DNA from: Campylobacterales bacterium
GTDB lineage: Bacteria; Campylobacterota; Campylobacteria; Campylobacterales; QNZT01
Length of the DNA stretch: 32,956 nt
Direction: 5' to 3'
NCBI GenBank assembly: GCA_027081495.1
Contig: JALWKJ010000233.1
Location: forward strand, 1-32,956
Under the pieces are notes generated by a model. That model had not been told where the DNA came from, searched no databases, and worked only from the letters and a program-made list of their open reading frames with translations. The position numbers were made by a program, and so were the translations under genes. Shown here in pieces: positions 8,190 through 16,199 of this stretch. Positions within the stretch are counted from its first letter, which is position 1. Each line of letters starts with the position of its first letter.

Positions 8190-9281
8190 AGTTTTATCGG
8201 ATTGCGCGTTAAGGGCTAAGAGAGCTAAAAGCGCTATAACCGTCGAGCTGAAAAAGAGATATTTGCCGTAAAAATAACCCGCGACCAAAGAGCCGAAAAA
8301 CCCCCCGAGTCCAAAGCCTATTCCATAATAAAATTGAGACGAGAGTTTTTTGTTTTCGTAAATGATGTACAAATAACTTATCGTAGCGGAATGATAAAGC
8401 GCGAAGCTAAAAGCATGAAGGCTTTGAGTAAGATAGAGTATAGGCAGATTGTCGGGGTAACTAAAAAGAAACAGCCATCGAATTGCCGTTATAAATACGG
8501 TGATTTTGATAATTTTTAAAAGATCGTATTTTAAAAAAAACGCCTGATAGTAAAAAAGTAAAATCTCACATATGACTCCAAATGTCCAAAGGTAACTGAT
8601 AGTAGTAAGATCAAGTCCGTGTTCGTTTTCATAAACGGTAAAAAAACTATAAAACGCCCCAAAACTTACCTGCATCAAAAAGATTGAAATCCAGAGAGGA
8701 AGATTTTCGTAAAAATCAAATTTTTTTCTCTCTTTGTTATCGCTGTTTGAAAAAGAGATGTCGCTTGTCGATATGATGTATCCGAAGATTACGCTGCAAA
8801 CTATAGTAAAAGCCGCAAAGTGTATTCCGATATATGGATCTTTAAGCAGTTTTGGAAGAACAAGCGCCACGATTATGAAGCCAAGAGAGCCAAAAAGCCT
8901 CGATTTTCCGTAGTTCTCCTTTTTTAGGTACTTAAGGGCGTAAATTTCGATATATGGCAATACAAGTCCCGTGGAGACGCCGTAAACGATGTTTGAAAAA
9001 GCAAAAAGATAGAAATCTTCAAGACTTAGATAAAAAAGACCTACGGTAACAAGCATAAAAAACAGAGCTATATGAAAAAGCTCTTTTGTTAGTTTAAAAC
9101 GCTTTAAAAAGAAAAACGGCGTGATAAATCTCATAAGAGGGGAGATAGAGAAAATTATACCGATTTGAAGAGGAGTGTAACCGATATTTTGTAGAATTTT
9201 AGGTAAAAATATAACATAGACGCCGATTAATGAAAAATAGAAAAAGAAAAAAGCCGAGATGTTAAAAAAACGCCATCTCAT
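8166..9281 (-). CDS. MFS transporter, phenylpropionate/nucleoside permease-like
   Basis: 371 residues of almost continuous hydrophobic helices, estimated at 10-12 membrane segments, so an inner-membrane secondary transporter. The start MRWRFFNISAFFFFYF and the loop after helix 2 fit the MFS_1-like group that includes HcaT and LacY/NupG relatives. The substrate cannot be told. It is the last gene of a minus-strand operon. Its start overlaps the stop of the RDD gene (ATGA), and its 3' end overlaps the convergent PAS-like gene by 24 bases, so no separate terminator fits there. Confidence 0.85.
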   Translation of the reverse strand: MRWRFFNISAFFFFYFSLIGVYVIFLPKILQNIGYTPLQIGIIFSISPLMRFITPFFFLKRFKLTKELFHIALFFMLVTVGLFYLSLEDFYLFAFSNIVYGVSTGLVLPYIEIYALKYLKKENYGKSRLFGSLGFIIVALVLPKLLKDPYIGIHFAAFTIVCSVIFGYIISTSDISFSNSDNKERKKFDFYENLPLWISIFLMQVSFGAFYSFFTVYENEHGLDLTTISYLWTFGVICEILLFYYQAFFLKYDLLKIIKITVFITAIRWLFLFSYPDNLPILYLTQSLHAFSFALYHSATISYLYIIYENKKLSSQFYYGIGFGLGGFFGSLVAGYFYGKYLFFSSTVIALLALLALNAQSDKTLFKHRYD

Positions 9282-9778
9282 GAAGAGGTTTTTATAACAG
9301 ATGTTCCGCTAAGTAGATCATGAAGCGATCTTTTGTCTTTTCTAAAAATAGTAACAAACAGTCCGAAGAAAGATATTAGAACGAAATTAAAAAATAAAAA
9401 TCTTAAAATAGCCGATATCGCATTCGGTTTTTCTCCGCTTTGGTTGTCTATTATCATAAGGTCGTATGCTTTTAGTCCCGGTGTCTGTCCGGTTTTTACA
9501 TAAAAAGCCGTCACGACTCCTCCAAGCAGTAAAAATATATAAGTCCACGCCATTAACTTGTGTTCGCCTACTCCTCCATCACCTTTTAAGCCGTCAAAAA
9601 CCAGATATATAACCAGATAAAAAATAGGCATCGCGAGCAAAAAAGAGTCGGTAATAAACGCTTTGATCCGTTCGCCTATCGTGGCGTATTTATACTTTTG
9701 CGTCTCTTCTTTTGATTTGCCCTTTTTTTTCTCTTTTTTGGGTGTGATTTTGTTTTGTTTTACATCTCTCCAACGCAT
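9278..9778 (-). CDS. RDD family membrane protein
   Basis: 166 residues. A very basic N-terminal tail (about 8-30, rich in Lys) precedes the RDD fold. The ERIKAFITDSFLL segment corresponds to the Arg...Asp-containing first helix, two more helices follow, and near the C-terminus is RSLHDLLSGTSVI, the conserved end of the family. Here the usual Asp pair is partly kept. RDD proteins are small inner-membrane proteins, some linked to ion or solute transport; the role of this one is unknown. It starts 3 bases after the dcd stop and overlaps the MFS gene by 4 bases, so it is the middle gene of an operon and may assist the transporter. Confidence 0.85.
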   Translation of the reverse strand: MRWRDVKQNKITPKKEKKKGKSKEETQKYKYATIGERIKAFITDSFLLAMPIFYLVIYLVFDGLKGDGGVGEHKLMAWTYIFLLLGGVVTAFYVKTGQTPGLKAYDLMIIDNQSGEKPNAISAILRFLFFNFVLISFFGLFVTIFRKDKRSLHDLLSGTSVIKTSS

Positions 9779-9781
9779 CTG

Positions 9782-10342
9782 TTACCTTAAGATTCTTGGA
9801 AGCGTTATTCCCGTTTGCGCCTGATATTTACCTTTTTTGTCGGCGTAAGTCACCTCGCATTCTTCGTCACCTTCAAGAAAAAGTACTTGCGCGATCCCTT
9901 CATTTGCGTATATTTTCGCCGGAAGAGGGGTAGTGTTTGAAATCTCTATCGTTATATGCCCCTCGAAAGCCGGTTCAAACGGTGTTACATTCACTATAAT
10001 ACCGCATCTTGCGTAAGTGCTTTTTCCAAGACAGATCGCCAATACATTATTGGGCATACGAAAATATTCGACCGTCCTAGCCAAAGCAAAAGAGTTAGGC
10101 GGTATGATTGCGATATCCGCCTCTATGTCGATGACATTCGCATCGTCGAAATTTTTAGGGTCAACGACGGTTGAATTTACATTCGTAAATATTTTAAATT
10201 CTCTACCGACCCTTATGTCGTATCCATAGCTGCTTAGACCGTAACTTACGACATTTTGACCTATCTGCTCTTCGCAAAAAGGCTCGATCATTCTCTTATT
10301 AAGCGATTTTTCCCTTATCCACTTGTCGGATTTTAATCCCAT
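9782..10342 (-). CDS. dcd: dCTP deaminase
   Basis: Converts dCTP to dUTP, feeding dUMP and then dTMP synthesis. 186 residues, typical of the monofunctional family. Conserved segments are SSYGYDIRVG near residue 37, GKSTYARCGIIVNVTPFEP near 106-124 and GHITIEISNTTPLP near 128-141. The last carries the catalytic glutamate (about E133), and the first part of the STYARCG block carries the substrate-binding serine and arginine. The ribosome binding site is weak (AGAG region). It is the first gene of the dcd-RDD-MFS operon on the minus strand and is divergent from accB, as dcd and accB are in Campylobacter. Confidence 0.95.
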   Translation of the reverse strand: MGLKSDKWIREKSLNKRMIEPFCEEQIGQNVVSYGLSSYGYDIRVGREFKIFTNVNSTVVDPKNFDDANVIDIEADIAIIPPNSFALARTVEYFRMPNNVLAICLGKSTYARCGIIVNVTPFEPAFEGHITIEISNTTPLPAKIYANEGIAQVLFLEGDEECEVTYADKKGKYQAQTGITLPRILR

Positions 10343-10369
10343 ATCTGCTCTTTGTGCTTTTTTATAAAG

Positions 10370-10378
10370 ATTATATCA
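10370..10378 (-). promoter_or_regulatory. Extended -10 promoter for the dcd operon
   Basis: Read on the minus strand this is TGATATAAT, an extended -10 (TG-n-TATAAT), ending 27 bases before the dcd ATG. No clear -35 is seen. It lies in the dcd/accB divergent intergenic region. Confidence 0.6.
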
Positions 10379-10478
10379 CACGAACTATTAAGCGCCTAAA
10401 ACGATACTTTATCTTATAAAAAAAGTGCCCGTTATTATCTTTTTTTCGTTATTATTACGCAAACGATTAGGAGATTTC

Positions 10479-10925
10479 ATGAAACATAGTGAGATAAAAG
10501 AGTTGATATCCATATTTGATGAAAGCGATATCACAAAACTAAAGATTAACGATAAAGAGTTTTCCATAACTCTTGAAAAATCCGTTTTATCCCATTGCGT
10601 AGAGCAGCAGCCAAAAATCCAAATAGCACAGACGGCACAAGCGGCGGAGTCGATAACGCCCAAAACAGTTCCAAATTCCGCCGATGTCGTAACGATCAAT
10701 TCGCCTATGGTCGGTACATTTTATGTCGCTCCAAGCCCCGGTTCCGCCCCTTTTGTTAGAGTGGGGGATAAAGTTTCAAAAGGAGATACCGTTGGAATCG
10801 TAGAGGCGATGAAGATCATGAATGAAATCGAAGCCGAATTTGATGCTAAAATAGTAAAAATGCTTATCGAAGACGGACAACCGGTCGAGTTTGGAACTCC
10901 TCTATTTGAAGTGGAGAAACTTTAA
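10479..10925 (+). CDS. accB: Biotin carboxyl carrier protein of acetyl-CoA carboxylase
   Basis: Carries the biotin that is carboxylated by AccC and then donates CO2 to acetyl-CoA, the first committed step of fatty-acid synthesis. 148 residues. The reading frame is open further upstream, but the ATG at 10479 has AGGAG at 10470-10474 and gives the usual N-terminus (MKHSEIKELISIFDESD). A Pro/Ala-containing linker at about 45-70 separates it from the biotinyl domain. The biotin site EAMKIMNE has the acceptor lysine at K112. The stop overlaps the accC ATG by one base (TAATG). The carboxyltransferase genes accA and accD are not in the window. Confidence 0.96.
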   Translation: MKHSEIKELISIFDESDITKLKINDKEFSITLEKSVLSHCVEQQPKIQIAQTAQAAESITPKTVPNSADVVTINSPMVGTFYVAPSPGSAPFVRVGDKVSKGDTVGIVEAMKIMNEIEAEFDAKIVKMLIEDGQPVEFGTPLFEVEKL

Positions 10926-12250
10926 TGTCAATAGAAAAAATTCTCGTCGCAAATAGAGGTGAAATAGCGCTAAGAGCGATTCGTACTATCAAAGAGATGG
11001 GTAAGCAGGCGATCGCCGTTTATTCTCAGGCCGATAAAGAGGCTCTTTATCTCGATTATGCGGACGCTTCTATTTGTATAGGAAAAGATCGATCCGATCA
11101 AAGTTATCTAAATATTCCAGCCATTATTTCCGCCGCCGAAGTAAGCGAGTGCGATGCGATATTTCCCGGATACGGTTTTTTAAGTGAAAATCAGGATTTT
11201 GTTGAAATATGTAAATATCACGGTATAAAATTTATAGGTCCTGATGTCGGTGTTATGGAACTTATGAGCGATAAATCAAAAGCCAAAGATGTCATGAAAA
11301 AAGCAGGCGTTCCGGTTATTCCCGGAAGCGAGGGAGCTTTAAACAGCGCGGAGGAAGCAAAAGAACTCGCAAATGAGATGGGTTATCCCGTTATTATCAA
11401 AGCTTCAGCCGGAGGCGGGGGCAGGGGCATGAGAAAGATAGAGAGCGAAGATGAAGTTGAAAATGCGTTTTTGGCGGCTTCATCGGAAGCGTTAAGCGCA
11501 TTCGGCGACGGTACTATGTATATGGAAAAGTTTATTGAAAATCCTCGCCATGTCGAAGTTCAGGTTTTGGCCGATTCTCATGGGAATGTCGTGCATCTTG
11601 GAGAAAGAGATTGCTCTTTGCAAAGAAGACATCAAAAACTTATAGAAGAGTCCCCGGCTCTCGTGCTAAGCGAAAAAAAGAGAAAAGAGCTTCATGACGC
11701 CGCGGTAAAAGCCGCTGAGTATATAAAATATGAAAATGCCGGAACTTTTGAGTTTCTTGTAGATAAAAACGGAGATTTTTATTTTATGGAGATGAATACG
11801 AGACTTCAGGTCGAGCATCCGGTTAGCGAAATGGTAAGCGGTATAGATATAATAGAGTGGATGATAAGAATAGCCGAAGGAGAGAAACTTTTTTCACAAG
11901 ATTCCATCGATTTGAAAGGTCATTCGATCGAGTGTAGAATAACCGCCGAAGATCCCGTAACATTTATTCCAAGCCCCGGGAAGATAACAAAATGGATACC
12001 CTCTGGCGGTAGAAATGTAAGAATAGATTCTCATGCCTATGAGGGGTATGTGGTGCCTCAGTATTATGATTCTATGATAGGCAAGCTTATCGTATGGGGC
12101 GAAAATAGAGATAGGGCTATAGCGAAAATGAGAGAAGCCTTGAGAGAATTTCGGGTTGAAGGTATTAAAACGGTTATAGATTTTCACTCGGCTATGATGG
12201 ATAATCCGGACTTTCAGACAAATAATTTCGATACAAACTATCTCTCATGA
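10925..12250 (+). CDS. accC: Biotin carboxylase subunit of acetyl-CoA carboxylase
   Basis: Uses ATP and bicarbonate to carboxylate the biotin on AccB. 441 residues, close to the E. coli protein. The biotin carboxylase N-domain begins at IEKILVANRGEIALRAIRT. The ATP-grasp glycine loop KASAGGGGRGM is at 159-169, with K159 an expected ATP ligand. The catalytic block EMNTRLQVEHPVSEM has R293 as the active-site arginine. The start overlaps accB by one base, and the stop overlaps the histidine phosphatase start by four (ATGA), so the three are in one operon. Confidence 0.96.
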   Translation: MSIEKILVANRGEIALRAIRTIKEMGKQAIAVYSQADKEALYLDYADASICIGKDRSDQSYLNIPAIISAAEVSECDAIFPGYGFLSENQDFVEICKYHGIKFIGPDVGVMELMSDKSKAKDVMKKAGVPVIPGSEGALNSAEEAKELANEMGYPVIIKASAGGGGRGMRKIESEDEVENAFLAASSEALSAFGDGTMYMEKFIENPRHVEVQVLADSHGNVVHLGERDCSLQRRHQKLIEESPALVLSEKKRKELHDAAVKAAEYIKYENAGTFEFLVDKNGDFYFMEMNTRLQVEHPVSEMVSGIDIIEWMIRIAEGEKLFSQDSIDLKGHSIECRITAEDPVTFIPSPGKITKWIPSGGRNVRIDSHAYEGYVVPQYYDSMIGKLIVWGENRDRAIAKMREALREFRVEGIKTVIDFHSAMMDNPDFQTNNFDTNYLS

Positions 12251-12813
12251 GAGAAATAATTCTGGTTCGCCACGGCGAACCGGATTTAGAAATCCCGCAA
12301 AAAATAAGCGCAAATGAAATTCCTATCTTTTTACAAAAGTATAACAGCGCCTCTTTAAAGCAAAATTCTACCCCCTCAAACAAACTTCTCTTTTTATCTC
12401 AAAACGCCGCCGTTGTTTGCAGCGATCTTGTTAGATCGATTCAAAGCGCGCAAAAATGTTCCGTATCGCCGTATATGGTCGATACTTTGTTTCGCGAAAG
12501 CATACCTCCTTATTTTCAAAACGATTTTTTTAGATTTACGCCCAAACAGTGGTTGGTTTTTTCAAGATTGTTGTGGCTTATAGGTTTTTCTAACAATGGC
12601 GAGTCTTTGATCGGAGCAATAAAAAGAGCGAAAAAAGCGGCGAATATATTGATAGAACTTTCAAAAAGCGAAAGAGTGGTTCTTTTCGGTCATGGTCTAT
12701 TTAATATTCTTATAGCAAAAGAGTTAAGAAGAAGGGGATTTAGCGGTAAAAAAGTCCCGGCAAAAAAACACTGGGACTACGGTAAATATATAAAACTCAA
12801 AGATCGCATCTAA
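12247..12813 (+). CDS. Histidine phosphatase (phosphoglycerate mutase/SixA-like)
   Basis: 188 residues of the histidine phosphatase fold. The nucleophile motif VRHG has H9 as the phospho-accepting histidine. R63 in SDLVRSIQSA, E84 in FRESIPP and H149 in LFGHG complete the usual catalytic set. No signal peptide is visible, so it is probably cytoplasmic. The substrate is unknown; relatives act on sugar phosphates, phosphohistidine or nucleotides. It overlaps accC by four bases, so it is made with the acetyl-CoA carboxylase subunits. Whether it has a role in that pathway is unknown. Its 3' end overlaps the convergent VWA gene by 17 bases. Confidence 0.85.
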   Translation: MREIILVRHGEPDLEIPQKISANEIPIFLQKYNSASLKQNSTPSNKLLFLSQNAAVVCSDLVRSIQSAQKCSVSPYMVDTLFRESIPPYFQNDFFRFTPKQWLVFSRLLWLIGFSNNGESLIGAIKRAKKAANILIELSKSERVVLFGHGLFNILIAKELRRRGFSGKKVPAKKHWDYGKYIKLKDRI

Positions 12814-13879
12814 AATCGCTGTTGCTGTCGATAGTAATCTTCTCTTCTTCCGTAAAAGTTTTGATCTTTTGATCTTCATCTTCGAAAAGAATTTTTATCT
12901 TAACGGCGCCGTCGAGTGTCGCGGGACAATAGTTTATACGGTAAAAACTGCTGTTGTAGAGAATATCTTCGTAAGTTTGAGTAAAAGCGCTTTGTATATT
13001 TTGCTCGGAAGCTTCAAAGTGATGATCTTTTCCGCTTATCTCTTTAAGAGTTTCGTTATCCGCTTTACCTATTCCTATAGTGTAGTATTGAATCTGGTCT
13101 TTAAGCGATTTTAACATCTCTTTTTTGCCGACTATTCCAGCCTCGTCTCGACCGTCCGTAAAGACAACGACCGATCCTATCTCAAAACCGTTTTTATTTT
13201 CACAACCAATCCATGAACAGATCTTTTCACCGCTTTGTTCTATCGCGCCGTATAAATTGGTAGAGTTGTATCCTTTTAGATATGTGTTTACGAAGTTTGG
13301 ATCGGTTAGTTGTTCAACGGCATTTTTCAAAATCGTGAGATTCGCGGTAGGAAATTCCGTTTGCGGGCTTAACGCGAATATAGATTTTTTTGAGTTAAAA
13401 TAATAAATAGCTATCTCGAAATTTCCGCTTTTAATTATGTTGTCGATAAAATCGTTGCTTGAATTAATAAGTTGATTGCAGACGCTGTCGCTGTTACTGT
13501 CGCCGCAACCGCCTTCGAGAATCGAGCCGGAAAGATCCAATAAAAGTAAAATTTTACTTTTTACCGTATTATCGGTTTTTTGGACTCTTATGATACTTTC
13601 ATCTTTGATTTTACCGTTTTCGACCAAAGAGTAGTGATATGAGTCTTCAAGCAGATCTATTTGTTTGTAAGATATCGGTTTGTTAAGCGTTCTGATAATC
13701 GTCTGAAAATGTCCGCCGTCAATATCGTTGTTTGCGACAAACCGACTCTTCTTGACCGTGATTAACTGAAGTTTTCCGCTTGATTTAGTACTAAGAGACG
13801 AACTCTTATTTTCATCGGCAACTCTGCCGCAACCGCTTAAAAATAGGAAGATGGTTATTAAAACCGCTATTTTAGACAT
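12797..13879 (-). CDS. Lipoprotein with von Willebrand factor A domain
   Basis: 360 residues. The N-terminus is a lipoprotein signal with lipobox LSGC (14-17), so C17 should be lipidated and the protein held at the periplasmic face of a membrane. A VWA domain starts at about residue 107. Its metal-ion-dependent adhesion site is visible as DLSGS (115-119), T207 in YNSTNLYGAI and TDG at 241-243, so divalent-metal-dependent protein binding is likely. Inside the domain are several cysteines (C125, C134, C221, C226) that could form disulfides. The SurA-like chaperone gene lies 12 bases upstream in the same direction, so the two are probably co-transcribed. The partner is unknown. Confidence 0.85.
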   Translation of the reverse strand: MSKIAVLITIFLFLSGCGRVADENKSSSLSTKSSGKLQLITVKKSRFVANNDIDGGHFQTIIRTLNKPISYKQIDLLEDSYHYSLVENGKIKDESIIRVQKTDNTVKSKILLLLDLSGSILEGGCGDSNSDSVCNQLINSSNDFIDNIIKSGNFEIAIYYFNSKKSIFALSPQTEFPTANLTILKNAVEQLTDPNFVNTYLKGYNSTNLYGAIEQSGEKICSWIGCENKNGFEIGSVVVFTDGRDEAGIVGKKEMLKSLKDQIQYYTIGIGKADNETLKEISGKDHHFEASEQNIQSAFTQTYEDILYNSSFYRINYCPATLDGAVKIKILFEDEDQKIKTFTEEEKITIDSNSDFRCDL

Positions 13880-13891
13880 AGATATTCCTTC

Positions 13892-14722
13892 TTAAGGTTT
13901 TCTTATAACCTTGATATTTGCTTCGGATTTTTTCTTTTCGAAATACGAAATAAGATTTGCCTGTTCCTGCTCTTTCATCAACCTCATGAAGATATTTTGT
14001 TTTACTTGTTCGTATGAAGCGGTAATAGGAGCTTCTTTTTTCAAGATAAAAAACATTGCGGAATATTCTCCCAAATTTACGATCGGAGTAAATTTTCTAA
14101 GGGGAGTTTGTAAAAGAAACTGAATGAGTCTTGGATTGGTCTTGTTGGGATCGAGGGTTTTTGTAGTAATTTTTACATTCGGAAGCATTAGCATTGGTCG
14201 CATTTGAATAGCTTGAAGAGCTTGGGGATCTTTTGCCGTATATTCCTGGATTTTAATTTTTCCGGCAATCGTAAATTCGTTTTTATGTTTTTCGTAAAAG
14301 GCTTTCATCTGTTCGGGTGTCGGTTTTTTCATTTTTCCTTCAAGGATGATCTGATAAAGCTTCTCTTTTTTTATGATATTTTCTATATCTTTTTGTAAAG
14401 ACTGCAGGGTTTTTCCCTCTTTTTGTAAAGCTTTTTGAAACTCTTCTTTATTCATGCGGTTTTGTTTCGCAATCTCCTCTACTCTTTTGTTTATTTCGTC
14501 GGGAGTAGCGTAAATTCCGAGTTTTTGAATCTCTTCCTCTTCTATCTTCTCTTGTATGAGCGAGTTTACGGCGTCTTCTTTGGAAATATGTTTTTGCCGG
14601 CTTAGTTTTTGAATCTCATATATAGTAATTGGATTTGAGTTAACCGTCAACGCCACCGCTCCCACGGTTTTTGCAAACAGAGAGATCTGAACTATCGCTA
14701 AAATTAAAAAATATTTTATCAT
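13892..14722 (-). CDS. Periplasmic SurA-like chaperone / PpiC-type protein
   Basis: 276 residues from the ATG at 14722, which has AAGGA about 9 bases upstream. The open frame extends 24 codons further, but that stretch crosses the promoter. A signal peptide (about 1-17, MIKYFLILAIVQISLFAK) directs export. The SurA N-terminal helical domain is clear (NSNPITIYEIQKLSRQKHIS, then IQEKIEEEEIQKLG and a long helical stretch). The following region (about 160-250) has a parvulin-like layout. The gene lies between accC and gltX, as does the Campylobacter protein Cj1289, a known SurA-like chaperone, so a role in folding outer-membrane proteins is likely. Whether it has prolyl isomerase activity cannot be told here. 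Confidence 0.85.
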   Translation of the reverse strand: MIKYFLILAIVQISLFAKTVGAVALTVNSNPITIYEIQKLSRQKHISKEDAVNSLIQEKIEEEEIQKLGIYATPDEINKRVEEIAKQNRMNKEEFQKALQKEGKTLQSLQKDIENIIKKEKLYQIILEGKMKKPTPEQMKAFYEKHKNEFTIAGKIKIQEYTAKDPQALQAIQMRPMLMLPNVKITTKTLDPNKTNPRLIQFLLQTPLRKFTPIVNLGEYSAMFFILKKEAPITASYEQVKQNIFMRLMKEQEQANLISYFEKKKSEANIKVIRKP

Positions 14723-14755
14723 GGTTAAAATTCCTTGCATTAACTCTGCTTGAAG

Positions 14756-14764
14756 ATTATAACA
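14756..14764 (-). promoter_or_regulatory. Extended -10 promoter for the chaperone-VWA operon
   Basis: On the minus strand this reads TGTTATAAT, identical to the purB promoter element, and lies 33 bases before the chaperone ATG. A weak -35-like TTGGAG sits 19 bases further upstream. It is divergent from gltX. Confidence 0.65.
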
Positions 14765-14769
14765 CATTA

Positions 14770-14778
14770 TGCTAAAAT
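14770..14778 (+). promoter_or_regulatory. Probable extended -10 promoter for gltX
   Basis: TGCTAAAAT (TG-n-TAAAAT) ends 21 bases before the gltX ATG and would give a short leader containing the AAAAAGG ribosome binding site at 14785-14791. It is back to back with the promoter of the divergent chaperone gene. Confidence 0.45.
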
Positions 14779-14799
14779 TGCTCCAAAAAGGCATATATA

Positions 14800-16194
14800 A
14801 TGATCACTACTCGTTTTGCTCCAAGCCCTACCGGGTATTTGCATATAGGCGGACTTAGAACCGCGCTTTATAGTTATCTTTGGGCGCGTAAAAATAGCGG
14901 GAGGTTTTTACTTCGTATCGAAGATACGGATCTTAAAAGAAATTCTCAAGAAGCCGCCGAGGCTATAGAAAAAGCTTTTAAGTGGGTGAAATTATCTTTT
15001 GACGATGAAGTAGTTTATCAGTCTAAAAGGTTTGATATATATAAAAAATATATAAAACAACTTCTAGATGAAAAAAAAGCTTACTATTGTTATATGAGCA
15101 AAGAGGAGCTTGACGATTTGCGCGCTATGCAGCAAAGCAAAAAACAAAGACCGAGATATGACGGGAGATATCGTGATTTTAAAGGCGTTCCACCCGAAGG
15201 GATAGAGCCGGTAGTGCGTATAAAAGCGCCGCATGACGCGGTTATAAGTTTTATTGACGGTATAAAAGGAGAGATAAGTTTTAAATCGGAAGATATTTTA
15301 GACGATTTTATCATTGCAAGAGCCGACGGTACGCCTACTTATAATTTCGTAGTCGCTATCGATGACGCTTTGATGGGTATAACGGATGTCATTAGGGGAG
15401 ACGATCATTTATCAAATACTCCGAAACAGATCGTTATATACGAAGCTTTGGGATTTAAGATTCCAAAATTTTATCATGTTCCGATGATTTTAAATCCAAA
15501 CGGCAAAAAACTCTCAAAAAGAGATGGAGCAATGGATGTCATGGAGTATAAAAAAATGGGATATCTTCCCGAGGCTCTACTAAATTTTTTGGTTCGTTTA
15601 GGATGGAGTCATGGTGATCAGGAAATCTTTTCATTTAAAGAGATGCTTGAACTTTTCGATCCGTCAAATATAAACAAATCCGCTTCCGCGTACAACGGCG
15701 AAAAGCTTTTGTGGTTAAATGCCCATTATATAAAAAACGCCTCATATGAGAGAATTATAGAAGAGTTAAAAGAGTTTAATGTCGATATAAAAGATCATGA
15801 TAAAAAAGAGGTTTTGGTTGACGCCATAAGAGAGCGGGCAAAGACGCTTGTGGAGTTTGCGGATATGGCAAATTCTATCTTGAAACCTCCAAAACAATAT
15901 GATCAAAAAGCCGTAAAAAAATTTATAAGCGAAGAGTCGCTGGAAATACTTTTGAAATACGCCGCTTTTTTGAGGATTTACGATAAAAAACTTCATCTTC
16001 CCGTCGATTTTGAAGAAGCTACCAAAATATTTATGAAAAAACATGATTTAAAGATGAAGCAGCTTGCTCAACCTGTTAGAATCGCGATGGTCGGAAGTTC
16101 AACCAGCCCTTCGGTATATGATGTGCTTAGTATAGTAACGGTTGAAGGGGCGATAGATAGAATAGAAAAATTTATAAAATATATAAAAGGTTAA
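14800..16194 (+). CDS. gltX: Glutamyl-tRNA synthetase
   Basis: Class I synthetase charging glutamate onto tRNA. 464 residues. The N-terminus ITTRFAPSPTGYLHIGGLRT holds the HIGH-type motif (HIGG, 15-18), and KLSKR (237-241) is the KMSKS-type motif. The zinc-binding cysteines of the E. coli enzyme are missing: AYYCYMSKEELDD has one cysteine only and RYDGRYRD has none, as in zinc-free relatives. Campylobacterota usually have two GltX proteins, one of which charges tRNA(Gln) for later amidation. The synteny points to the Campylobacter gltX2 locus (Cj1288c), but which tRNA is used cannot be decided from this sequence. AAAAAGG is 8 bases before the ATG. The malic enzyme gene follows after 5 bases. 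Confidence 0.95.
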   Translation: MITTRFAPSPTGYLHIGGLRTALYSYLWARKNSGRFLLRIEDTDLKRNSQEAAEAIEKAFKWVKLSFDDEVVYQSKRFDIYKKYIKQLLDEKKAYYCYMSKEELDDLRAMQQSKKQRPRYDGRYRDFKGVPPEGIEPVVRIKAPHDAVISFIDGIKGEISFKSEDILDDFIIARADGTPTYNFVVAIDDALMGITDVIRGDDHLSNTPKQIVIYEALGFKIPKFYHVPMILNPNGKKLSKRDGAMDVMEYKKMGYLPEALLNFLVRLGWSHGDQEIFSFKEMLELFDPSNINKSASAYNGEKLLWLNAHYIKNASYERIIEELKEFNVDIKDHDKKEVLVDAIRERAKTLVEFADMANSILKPPKQYDQKAVKKFISEESLEILLKYAAFLRIYDKKLHLPVDFEEATKIFMKKHDLKMKQLAQPVRIAMVGSSTSPSVYDVLSIVTVEGAIDRIEKFIKYIKG

Positions 16195-16199
16195 ATAAT

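Noticed and set aside
9278..9778. RDD and MFS proteins both beginning MRWR
   Set aside because: The similarity ends after four residues; it looks like coincidence and not a duplication.
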